Assembly: GCA_000711775.1 (NCBI GenBank)
Contig: ARYC01017349.1
Coordinates: forward strand, 53,451 to 117,450
Source: Oxytricha trifallax
Lineage: Eukaryota; Ciliophora; Spirotrichea; Sporadotrichida; Oxytrichidae
Reading direction: 5' to 3'
DNA: 64,000 nucleotides
Below the pieces are notes generated by a model that was not told where the DNA came from, searched no databases, and worked only from the letters and a program-made list of their open reading frames with translations. A program made the position numbers and the translations under genes. This document shows positions 1-11,107 of this stretch, piece after piece; the first letter of the stretch is position 1; every line of letters begins with the position of its first letter.

Positions 1-118
1 TCTTAGGAAGAAGACAATCAACAATTTAAGTTAACTTTTTAATTTGTACATTTCTTCTTGAAATTAAAGTCAAAGGTAAAAAAATGGGTCCAAATTTTAA
101 TAAAAAAATAAAATTATA

Positions 119-2130
119 ATGAATGCGTAAGTACCAAAAACACCAATTAGACCTCATGATGTTTACCAACTTTTTAGATAAATAAAATAAATGCTTTTAA
201 TCTAAATGCTCAAAGTTTTCAAATTTGAATTCAATTGCTATTTCAAGCAGACCTCATCAGACAAAAATTACGATCCAGATTGGACTAAAGTTCCAGAAAT
301 GGCTGATACTAAGAAATCTTATAACATAGCAGCAAACCCTTGTTTTTAGAAAGCTGTTGTAAATTAAAATTTGAGATCTTTCGCTCAAAATAGAAGAACT
401 AATCAAACTTTTTATTTTTAACTATATACATAGATTCATATTTTATTTCTTTAAGAAAGTAATTTTTCTAAACTATGAATCAGAGCAAAAGAAATCATGC
501 CATTAAAGTTCAAACCAACATACTCTCTCCAAGAAAATAAATTGAAAATTCTTGTTCTTAAAATTTATACCAATACAGCTTAAGTCCCAGAAGCAACGGG
601 AAATCCCTTAACTAATCAACTAGTCATATTTAATTCAATGCTAGTATATTGAATTAATCTACGAATCCATCGAAGGAAAACTTGGTCACTTACAATCAAG
701 TTTCATAGTAAAGTACATTTAAAAATATAAGTGGTGGAAGTGGTCACAGAAAATAGATTAGTATAAATGCTAGTAGCACAGCATAGCTACCTAGTTCTTT
801 GTTATATTGTAAAGAAAAACTATCAAAGCAAAATAAGCAAATTAAAATAATGAATTAATTTGATTGTAAAAGTTACTTGAACCAAAATTCTCTGATATTT
901 ATGATGAAATTTGATAAATGAGTTATAGTTAATTTACATATACTTAGGCAATAATAATCTCCAATTCATAACTAAGCTTCAAAAGTTAATTCTAACCAAT
1001 AACAAAATTAGAGAGTTTAAAATGAAAAGAAAGTTTAGAAAAGCAAGCATGAGATTAGTAACCCTAGTTTTTAACAATCAAATTCCCCTAAGTCATTTAA
1101 GAACTACTAGCCAGTTCTTCAAGGAAACATTCAATAACAATATAGCCCAGGGAATTCTTCATTGAAAGCTTAAGAAAGAGCTTTCACTTTTGGGCAGGTT
1201 AACTATCATTAAAATTAGAAATAAATTATGAACATTAGCATACTAATTTTTATGATAAAAATATAAGTTATAGTTATTGTGATAATGAGGTATTGTAATT
1301 TAGTATTAACTTTATAGAGTTGAGTTTATAAAGCACCAACAACTAGTAAAATCAATATTAACTAGACCTCCAATACGAAAAAGATAAAAATGAAAGGAGT
1401 TCCTCCAAGAAAAACTAATCCCATTCTAAATCTCGCTCCCCATAAAAGCAGCAAATTTAAAAAATGCCCTCACAATCTCTTAAGAGTACTTAAGGCTTGA
1501 TTGTAAATCTCAATGACTAACAATAAATGCAAAACAGAATCAAGAGAGCATATGATAGCTGTAAATCTTCGCATAGTTTAAATAACTCAATGTCGCTTGG
1601 AAATCAAAATAACTAGCCAGGAGGAATGAGGGTTTAGGGTTTTGAGTTTTAATATGGAATCTAGCCATCTCACAATCAAGATAATAATTCGAATGAATAT
1701 TAGTTTCAGCAACAAGTTTAGTAATACGGAATAGATTTGGATGACGAAATGTACGATGACGATGATGAGTCAAATGTGGATATCTATAAATATTTTTGCT
1801 ACTTTTAAGGAAAATCTAACCTTATTTTGATAAATTATGGATGAAAGGTCATCAGCTGAAATTTAAATTAACAAAGAAATGATTCATACAGGCCCTACTC
1901 TTTTCTAACTCTAAACATCAGACTCTTAAAGCATAAAATCCAAAGGCCATAGTAGAATTTAAAGTTAAACATTTTCCCAGTTTAATAAAGCAGCCACCCT
2001 TAAAAAATAAAATCATAGTAAATAAAGTTAACAGAAACAACCATCTTAAAAAGTAGAGTCCTAAAATTAAAGCAATACCTTAAAAGACCCATAGATTATG
2101 ACTAAACATTAGAATTACTTTAATTAATGA
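119..2130 (+). CDS. Gln/Ser/Asn-rich protein of unknown function, interrupted by at least three IESs
   Basis: Not recognised. Read with TAA/TAG as Gln, the coding blocks are rich in Gln, Ser, Asn and Lys, with an acidic stretch (DLDDEMYDDDDESNVD) near 1740-1780. The stop is TGA at 2128-2130. Three IESs (410-474, 1205-1311, 1782-1842) are supported because joining their pointer repeats keeps the frame. A further break between about 855 and 950 is not solved; it has an intron-like GTAAAAG...TTAG. The start is unsure: the ATG at 119 is out of frame with the main exon unless an intron or a repeat-bounded deletion follows (AGACCTCAT occurs twice, near 152 and 250), so the 5' end could lie outside the window. 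No domain or membrane segment is visible. Confidence 0.6.
410..474. other. IES, pointer AAACT
   Basis: AAACT occurs at 405-409 and 470-474. Excising 65 bp joins ...RRTNQT to MNQSKR... in one frame, whereas the unspliced frame meets TGA. Confidence 0.65.
1205..1311. other. IES, pointer TTAACT
   Basis: TTAACT occurs at 1199-1204 and 1306-1311. The 107-bp insert is AT-rich; its removal joins ...AFTFGQV to NFIELSLQ... in frame. Confidence 0.75.
1782..1842. other. IES, pointer TGGAT
   Basis: TGGAT occurs at 1777-1781 and 1838-1842. Removing 61 bp joins ...DESNVD to ERSSAEIQ... in frame. Confidence 0.7.
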
Positions 2131-2265
2131 AAATTTATTTTATAGTATTTTCCAATCAAATTTTCTTTTGTGTATTTCAAGCAATCACTACTAAATAAAT
2201 TAAGAGGTTGGAAATTTAAATTTGAATTTAAATTTAAATAAAGTAAAGTAAGAGTACAATCTAAA

Positions 2266-5200
2266 ATGGATATAGAAAGATTGAACAAGTTGAAGCAGAT
2301 ATGCTTTACTAAACCCTCTTAAAATCGTAAAAAGCAGCCATTTTAATCATCAAAGTCGCCGGTTAACTCTAACCCTTAACTAAGACCTAATCTTGAAAAT
2401 CTAAACCAAAACATTATGCAAAAGAATGGCATGTTAAACAATAAAAATCAAAAGAAAGATCATCTCAAAGAGTTTGAAAAAGAGGTATCTCATAAATATG
2501 AGCAAAAGCAGAAAAAGTTAGAGGAAAACATAAAAAGATTCAACGAATCCATCAAGAGTAAGAGATTAGAGAAAGAAAATTAATCTCAAAATAGGACTTT
2601 ATTGGGTCAAAATTAAAGATATAATAATGCACAATCTAGAACTCTCTCGCCTGTTAGGCTTAATGATCAATCGTATTTCCCAGAGTTTAAATAGAGAAAT
2701 ATGCTTCTAGATATTCAAAATGAGAACATATCGCCGATCAAAAGAGCGAGCTCAGTTAATAAGTACGCAGGCCAAAATAAATAAATGCAGAATTATGGAT
2801 TAAATAGAGTGAATTTTAGAGAAGTGTCCCCATTTAAGTCTATAAACAGCATTTCCTTAGACTTTGAAAACTAAAATTAAGATCATAGCTTCTGCGGTAC
2901 CTCACAATTTGGTTTGAATAATCGATTGATGCCAATAAGCAGTACTTAAGACTATAAGATTAGCAAGATTAAAGGATAATTGAGCTAATTACTTTCCATA
3001 GTTTCATATCCCTAAAATAAGCCAGTTATTAGCCATTAAAATATTGAATAAATGAGGCAAAAAATAAATGGAGCTTTCGATAAAATCTCAAGAATTCCTT
3101 TAACTGAATAATCAAAGCAACTTTTTAAAAAGTTTTTTTCCTTAATTTTTTATGTCAAAGCAACTGTAAAATGTAGTCCAGGGATGTTTGTATGACTTAA
3201 GCTAAAGAATCTAACTTTTCTCTTAATAAAAGCTAACTTCTCAAAATTTAAAAGTAATCTAAGAGATGCTCCACACAACTTAAGAGTAAAGCCTTAACTT
3301 AGACATTGAAGAATTATGTGATAGAGTGGTTGAATTTACAATAACTTTTAAACTGCAATAGGGATTCGAGAGGTTGGAGAAAATTCAGAGAGATAAATAG
3401 CTTTTCCAAATCAAATTTACATTTGGAAAGTTTAGAAGGATGTAGTAAGTTTTTCAAAGATAGAAGTTGTTTCTATCTACGCTTGTTGGAAAATTAAGCG
3501 ACAAATTTAAGTAAACTTGATTGTTCAAAATTAATGAGATGTTATTTTAACTTTAATTTACCAAAATCAATTCAAAGCTTTTAAATAGTGGAAAACTGAG
3601 ACATTAAACAAAGAAGAAGCAATGTTTTTATTTATTTATTAAGTCAATTTGAATTATTTAAGCAACTTAAATGATTGTGAGTAAAGTCTACCAAGAAATA
3701 ATGCTCTAAAATTAATAAGGGAGTTACTCTTATAAAATTTTTAACAAATAACTTGAAGCGTTTGTAATGAAAACAATAACTACAGCTTCTAAATTAAATA
3801 AGACTAGTTCCTTTATTGATCCTATTTACGTAAACAATTTACTCTAACCATATTTTTACAAGATTATTGATGGTGATGATTAAAATGAGTAAATTTAAGA
3901 ATTTCCTGAGAATTACAATATTCTTTAAGATATGATATAGAGCAAGTCAAGTAAATCGAAATTTATTGAGAACATTATGGATACTAAAACTTTCAACAGC
4001 CAATTTGATATTCCCTTCACTTAAAATAGTACGAGCTTTTTGAAGGATACCAATCGACTATCTTAACTGTATATTCCTATCTATAAATCAAATACCTCTA
4101 GTAGCCTAAACAAAAAACAGATAATGATAGTGAGAGTTTCATTAAGAAATTTGTCACTTTAGGATTACTAAAAACTTATTCCTTCATTGAAAATGATCTC
4201 CAGCATGATTTAGCCATTAATTTCTTAATCACTTTAAGCTTTCAAAAAAATTAAGAAGCTATACGATTTATCTAAAACTGGCTAACCCTCTGCATAATCA
4301 AATGACTAATCGTTTCTTACTTCAAAAGAATTCAACTTACTTTAGTATCTTCATGGCAAAACCTTAGAGTTATCTAGTATAAGGAATATCTCTGAATGTT
4401 TCAAACTTTCTCAGACTATCGTCAAAGAACTCTTTAATTATGATAAAGTATAGATTCTATAATATAATTGTGGGAAAATTGAAAAGCTATACGATCAAAG
4501 TAAACCGAATTAAGTCGCACTTGGTTACTTATAAGATGAAAAAAGCTCTTAAGAGATTGGTTATATTATACAAAACATGATTACAACAGAAAATTCAGAA
4601 AAGATTAATGAAAGAATTTTACAAAAAATTGTTAAAGATTAAGATAAATTTGAGATGAGCAGAGAAATTATTAAAGACTAGGTTTTAATACACTTACCAA
4701 GTAACTTAAAATACCTTGCCCCTCAAAATTAATAACTATTTAATATGAAATCAGGTGAAATTTATTTGTTCTTATCACAAAATAAAGCTTGGCCTAAGTC
4801 TTATTTTTTATAAAAAACCTTCAATTTACCTTTTCTTTTTAAATCAAAAATCTGTTTGACATTATTTATCTCTTAAAATAACTTTAATTTCCAAATTAAT
4901 AATAGATTGATTACTAATACTTTTTGAGATTAGAGAAAAAGCTTGAAAAAGAAAAATCTCAAGAACTTTTCATAGATAAGTTTTGCCAAAGCTAATAAAT
5001 TCACAAAACTTTCACTTCACTAATAAGAGCAATAATCTCAAAAATGAAACAACTAGAACTTTAAGTAAGCAGTTAGCTTATTCCAAATATTTAAGACTCA
5101 AGATTTAATGAGCTTGAAATGACAAAAATTAATCAGATTAATGAAGACCTTAAAATGTAACTAGACATTTCAAAAGCAACAGACATCTTTATTGAAGAGT

Positions 5201-8200
5201 TGAAGCATTTGGATATATTTTAAAACTTCGACATTTTGCAATAGAAACTTGGGGATTTAATTATTGATAAAATCCCATAAGCAGTAAAAACGCAACTTTT
5301 CCTTTCAAAAGATGACAATGCAGACATATTTTACACATATGTTCTTGATAAAAATCCTAGATCTAAGAGTTAATAACAGAGAGTCCTAAATGAAAATCAT
5401 AATCTGGAAAATATTATGGGCAATACTATGAAGTAAAATATTAATCAAAGGTTTTAAAAGGTTGATGCAATTGATCAAAGCAATTTACCTAAAATCTAAA
5501 TCAATATTGTTCCCATTTAAAGATTGCAATTAAATTAAGATTTTTATAAAATTTTCTTTAACAATAATAAAAATTTGATAGATCATTAGCAAAATTTACA
5601 AAACACATAAATGAGTCATCGTTAATCAGAGACAGACACAAATTCACAAGCTGTGCATTAATTAATTAGCTATCGTTAGTAAAATGAATAAAACCATGTT
5701 GAAATTCTCCGCATAAAATCTCACTAATAAGCAAGACCTTAGTCACAGATTAATTAAGCACCTCAAAACACCTTTGTTTAAAGCAATGATCATGCTATTC
5801 ATCACTAACATTAACTCACAACTCATTAACAATTGCTACTTTAGCATTAATTAGATGACATCAGTTCTATTTCAGCAGGAGATGCTCACACTATAATACA
5901 AACTTCTTAGAATTTCCATTTTTAAAGCATTTATTTTAACCCAAATGAAAAGAACAGTTTCATGATAAACACCTTCATTGGTGCAGATACCCAAGACCCA
6001 GTTATAGTTTAACTATGTCATCAGAGATAACCATCTCTAACTAGACAGCCAAGCTTGAATTTATTCGGTGCAACTTCTTCCTCTACCAATCTAAGAAACC
6101 AAATTCACTTACTCAACAACATCAATCCTAATCTGTAAAACCATCATAATCAATAGTACTCTATGTTAAAGAGAGACAAAAGTGCTTAATCAGAGCTACA
6201 CACCCTTCCCTAATAGATTCAAATAGAAAATAGCAATCTACAGTTTTAACAGTAAAATGTCTAGGAACCAATTAATTTCATAAACATCAAGGATTATCAA
6301 TAAGAAATCAATGTGAAAATGCAGGGAATTAATAAACCTCCACTCACTCCAATTTATACATAGTTTTAGCAAAATCAGTCAAAACTCAATAAAACTTAAT
6401 AGACTTAGTAGGAATTTCTGTTGACTTCTAATTTCATATTGGAGAATACTATAAGTGCAAATGAAGAAATTGATATATAAATTGGCTGTCTGAATCCTGC
6501 AATGAAACTCATTGAATTTCCAATATATAACAACAATAAATATGATAAAATAGTTTAGAATAAATATTTAATATATATAATATGATAATTAAATAAAAAA
6601 AGATATTTTAACAAAGATACTGTGAAATCAATATTATGGGAATAAATTGAAATAAGTCAAAATTAATTAATTTAAGTGCAATACATTAATTTCAAAAATA
6701 ATAAAATGTAAACTTAGATTTATAAGAGCTTATTATTTATGATTTTTTATGGTATGATTCTAATTAATTTTCATTAGAAATTATAATTTCTTTTATTTAT
6801 ATAAGTAAAATATTTCTTATGAAATTAGTTATGATTCTTTACAGACAATTAGTATTTTATCTTGTGTAAATATATCTTATGATTATAAAATATACTATAA
6901 ATAGTTGTTTCTAAATAAATTTTATCACCTGCAATAATAAGCTTCGCAATAGATTAAAAAGAACCACTAATAAAAAGAAACCTGAAGAACGATAGAAGGT
7001 TTAACATGTTCATAGATAATTTAATAAATCATGATGAGGAAAAACGTGGAACTGTCAGTGAAAACTCAATTATTATTCCTATGATATATGGAATTGACAA
7101 TAAATGCATTGGAGTCATCCAAGTATCAAACAATTAATATTAGAATCCTTAAATATTGAATGAATTAGAGAATTTATTAAAGATAAGCTTGAAATAGCAA
7201 CCATTATTCCCAACAATGACTAGAATTAATGCAATTAATAAAAAATACTACTTACATTCTTCTTTATCTTTTTTGGTTTTCTAATATTCCAATTCTATCA
7301 GGCTGTTATTGAATATAAAATTTATCTCATGATAAAATAAGGTATTTCTAAATTAAGTTTGAAAGAATTAAATGATTTTATCTTGATAATATTTAGTCTT
7401 TATTCAATGCCTTTTCTTTCTCTATCCATGCTTTTTCTCTCAATCTGTATTTTTGAAAAAGCTCTTTAATAGCAATTATCGCATTAAGCTTTAGTCAATC
7501 TTTACTATTAAGTCACTAAAAATAAGTCAAGAATATTATGTGAATTACTTTTTTGCAAAAATTAGTCATAGTTTTCTGACTCGTCTTCTGGAACTGATGA
7601 ATTAGGAACTTATCCGTCCTAAATGAAATGTTACATATTTTATGGAAATATATTTACTTAATTTTGCTGATAATTATCGTCATGCAAATTCTTCAGGGAT
7701 AAAGTCTAATTTAGCTAGTATTGCTTCTAGCAATCATCACAGAGTCTTTTTTATGTAATTTTCCCTCCAATGTTTGATGTAAATTAGGTTGAATTTAATC
7801 TTTTATGTGAAGAACAACCGTTTGATGTCGGTGAGTAAATTGTAGTAGCATTTAATTGTGATGTTTATGAAAAAGCAAAACTGAAATTCTTTGGGGACGA
7901 AGGAGATTTTAGTATTAAATGCTATTTACCAAGGTTATAATCAATCCCGCCGGGCCCAGGGATATACTCTAAAAAAGGGAAGTTAAAATAAGAAATATTT
8001 TATATTACGATCTCTAATTTTATCGAATCTATCTGATGTGGAGTAGGTGAACATTTTTAGATTGCTGTTATAATTTTGAATTTTGTTTTATTTTTCTATT
8101 TATAATATCAATTAAATCCATCTATAGTAATTTTTATTTTTGTTTTTACAGTATCAAACAATGATAAGCAATCTATTTTCACAGAGTAAGATGTGTCAGT

Positions 8201-11031
8201 CTTACAGCTGATTTCAGATAAATTGACAAAATTTTTAATCGATTACAAGGAGCAATTTGGTACAAAGTACTCTTTAAAAAGTAAATGGAGGTCTCCATGT
8301 TACATTCCTATTTAGAAAACTAATCTGTGACTAAGATCCTAAGAATGGCAAATAATTTATTCCTAAAGTCTCAATCAAAGCCAATCAAATCTGTTTATAA
8401 ATTTATCTCTAAATGTGAAGATTATCTTCAAAATGTGTTCAATTGCAAATATGCACAGATTTTATGTGTGAGTCATGAAACTTAAGATGTGCTTTCATTT
8501 TAAGCTAAAGTATTGGTCAATTAAGAAATAGAAAACTCTAAACCCATTACTAAGGTTAGGCTTATTAAAAGATGTCACTTAAATGAAAACAGTATTGCTA
8601 CAAGCCTGATTAAAAATTAATTGAATGATCCTGTGATATGGCCATTGCCTTAAAATGATTACATCCTTATAGGTGATGATGATATTTCAGAGAAAGAACC
8701 AAAATAAGTCATGGGCTCAGTATCATATCAATTGCTGACTCAAAGGCAATTTAAAGCAAGCATAGATGCTCCTTAGAATTCAGGAATTGAGTATTGCCCT
8801 TAGACTTACTTAGCAATATGCATTAGAGATCAGCAAGATAGAGTGCTAGCTGTTGTTCAATTAATGCAGAGACTTAATGGGTTTAAATTTACTGAGCAAG
8901 ATATCAAGCATCTTGGCATGATATCAGATCATTTGTCCTAAATATTTATTCATATTGAAACTCAAAACTATCTCTAATAGTTTAGCTAAGACAAATTGAA
9001 AGGAATTGAGATTGTATCAAAGGTACTAAACAGACAAGTTAAACATCATTACAAAGGTTTATTTAGAGAACTCTTAGCTTTTAAGTATGGCTAGTAGAAC
9101 CTTTTGAAGAACAAGATTATGCGTAAATTCTTGGATAGGCACTTGAAAGTTGATAATATATTGATATAGAGAATCTAAAAACTAGTTGAAATGAGAAAGA
9201 AATATGATGAACAAAATAAATCTTAGGCATTTATTAAGCTCAGATAAAAAATCAAATACTTAACTGAGAAAAGATAAAAGAATGGTTAAAAATGTGTATA
9301 GATTCTAACCAAATATGATAAATTATTGAAAATAAGAGTCAAGGACACAGTATTCAAATTTTGGGAATAATTTAAGAAGCAGGATTTTAGTGAAATCACA
9401 CATTTCGGTCCTAAAGGAGATAGCTAAAACAGTATAATTGAATAATTTTTCATTAATTTCAGGAATTTAAATATTTGTCATAGCTTTGATGTTAACAATT
9501 TTTAGAGCTAAATTCTCAATAGCAGATAAGCTCCTCAGCACACGAACCCAAACTTATATTCTACTTTCAATCTTGTTCAAGATTAAAGCAGCTATTTTTC
9601 AGGGGAAAATTTTGTGAATCAATCAAGTATTTTAGATGAATCGAGTTTAACATCAATAATATACTTAAAGGCTAAGGCAGTTTATAAATTTAGGAAATTT
9701 TTCAATTAAAATTTTCTCAGAGTAATGTTTAACACTCTGAAGATTAAGTTATTCTCAGACTTACCTACAAAGAAAATTAACAATCTATTTTTCAATGAAG
9801 ATACTTTGAAATTGCTTAAAATGCATAGAATTTTATCCAAAAATTATCATACACTCAGAGTGAAATTCTTCAATGCATTTGTCAATCATAACAACCATAA
9901 ACAAAGAAGAGATAAGTCTTTGAAACAATTGTTAGATAAAAAGTACAAGAAATTTGTCTCTTTTGGAATTAAGACCTGGCAAACTTAAACGGAGAACTCA
10001 ATCAGAAATGATCTGAAGCAAGAGAAATCTTATGTATCTTTGCTTACTGAATAATGCAAAGAAGGGACAATTTTACAAATGATGATAATTGGAATTAACT
10101 AGGCTTTCTAATCAAGCAATTACTAGTCTATAGACGAATGCTTGAATTCTATTGAGATTAAGTAGCTTTTTATGAACCTATGTGAAAACATTTAAAGTTA
10201 AACCTTACAGCCCTACTCTATGGTCTTGACTTTCAAGCTCCCTGAAAATTATCATACATCTGGAAGTTAATACGCAATGTTTGTTTACCCTTCTCAAGAG
10301 ATTGAATTCAGTAGAACAGCTTTTAATTAATAGCTCTCTCACCTCTCATCAATAAATGAAATTTCTAGAGCTGAAAAGATGCCGAATCATTTCTCTTCTA
10401 TTTCAGAAATTGGTGGAAATAATATTGCTACTGGTACAAATGGACAGTTAGATGGACTTAACAATAATTTTAATTAGAATTTAATTACAGAGAACAGTTA
10501 ACCTATGTTCTATTGCGCTGATTTCTCTAATGATGCTATCTTCAATCTCCTTAATAAATCAAAGCAGATCTTGTAACTTAATGACTTATAGCAAAATTAC
10601 TCTATGACGAATTCTCTCAAGCTTAGAGCTATGTCTTCATAAAATGCAGCTTACATTATTCCTATGCTAATTAAAGTACCTTTAAGCTAAACTTTAAATA
10701 AACCAATTTAGCCATATACCAACTAAGAACAAACTAAATCAACATTGCAAAATTGTTAGTATACTTTATTCGGTACTATTGAAATCTACCAGAAAAATTC
10801 ATTTGATTGCAGCTAGAAAGAAGCAATTAATCAGCCTTAATTCTCATTGGAAGATTAAATCAGATTTAAGTAATATGCGAGTGTTGTACAGCTAGGAATT
10901 GAAACTTTTTCTCAGAAATTATTCAACGTACAAGAGGTTAGTAAAGAATCTTAATAACTTTATTATTAAACTAATTTTATGGCTTTGTTTAAAGAAATAG
11001 TATATTCAATTAAAAATTACAGTAAAATATG
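2266..11031 (+). CDS. Large GAF-domain protein with coiled-coil and Gln-rich regions
   Basis: Probably about 2,300 residues after IES removal. The N-terminal part is charged and coiled-coil-like. A GAF domain becomes readable only after two IESs (6556-6906 and 7135-8162) are removed: IEFPIY...KIVVSK, PLIKRNLKNDRRFN, SIIIPMIYGI, CIGVIQVSN, IFTEQDVSVLQLISDKL. A second GAF-like unit follows (8400-9000: VYKFISKCEDYLQNVF to YLAICIRDQ and FTEQDIKHLGMISDHL), then a basic helical region and a Gln/Asn-rich tail ending KNYSKI before TGA. GAF domains bind small ligands such as cyclic nucleotides, but the ligand here is unknown. The ATG at 2266 is the first in the long frame. Frame slips at short homopolymers (near 3720, 4115, 4250, 4925) look like assembly errors. 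One junction near 8300-8345 is unsolved. Confidence 0.8.
3123..3165. other. IES, pointer TCAAAGCAACT
   Basis: The 11-bp repeat lies at 3112-3122 and 3155-3165. Excising 43 bp joins ...PLTEQSKQL to QNVVQGCLY... in frame. Confidence 0.85.
6556..6906. other. IES inside the GAF domain, pointer AAATAGTT
   Basis: AAATAGTT lies at 6548-6555 and 6899-6906. The 351-bp insert is extremely AT-rich with no coding signal. Its removal joins NNNKYDKIV to VSKQILSPAIISF in frame and restores the first half of a GAF domain. Confidence 0.9.
7135..8162. other. Gene-bearing IES, pointer AGTATCAAACAAT
   Basis: A 13-bp direct repeat lies at 7122-7134 and 8150-8162. Removing 1,028 bp joins CIGVIQVSNN to DKQSIFTEQD, which is the normal end of a GAF domain. 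The insert carries an antisense gene (7298-8054). Confidence 0.92.
7298..8054 (-). CDS. Antisense gene nested in an IES: small protein with PGPG (SHIPPO/STPGR-like) repeat
   Basis: Read on the minus strand, an ATG at 8054 opens MFTYSTSDRFDKIRD. A 44-nt GT...TTTTAG intron near 7967-8010 follows, then QYIPGPGGIDYNLGKQ. The YIPGPGxY-type motif is the signature of sperm-tail PG-rich (SHIPPO) repeats found in proteins lining microtubules of cilia; only one clear copy is present. The rest (about 200 residues) is Ser/Gln/Asn-rich and ends in a basic helix (SMDRERKGIEQ) before a TGA at 7298-7300. The plus-strand frame through the same DNA makes poor protein. The gene sits wholly within an IES of the GAF gene, so it must either be rescued as its own chromosome or be germline-limited. 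The family assignment rests on one motif. Confidence 0.65.
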
Positions 11032-11107
11032 AGCGTAATAATACTCTAATTTAGAGATAATAAGCAAAATTAAAATATAATTAAACCATAGAAACAAATA
11101 AAATAAA

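Noticed and set aside
6540-7341. ATGATAAAATA repeated near 6541 and 7331, which at first suggested that a GAF-gene segment at 7390-8000 was out of order.
   Set aside because: The forward reading of 7390-8000 makes poor protein, its opposite strand encodes a good separate protein, and AAATAGTT plus AGTATCAAACAAT give a perfect GAF domain without it.
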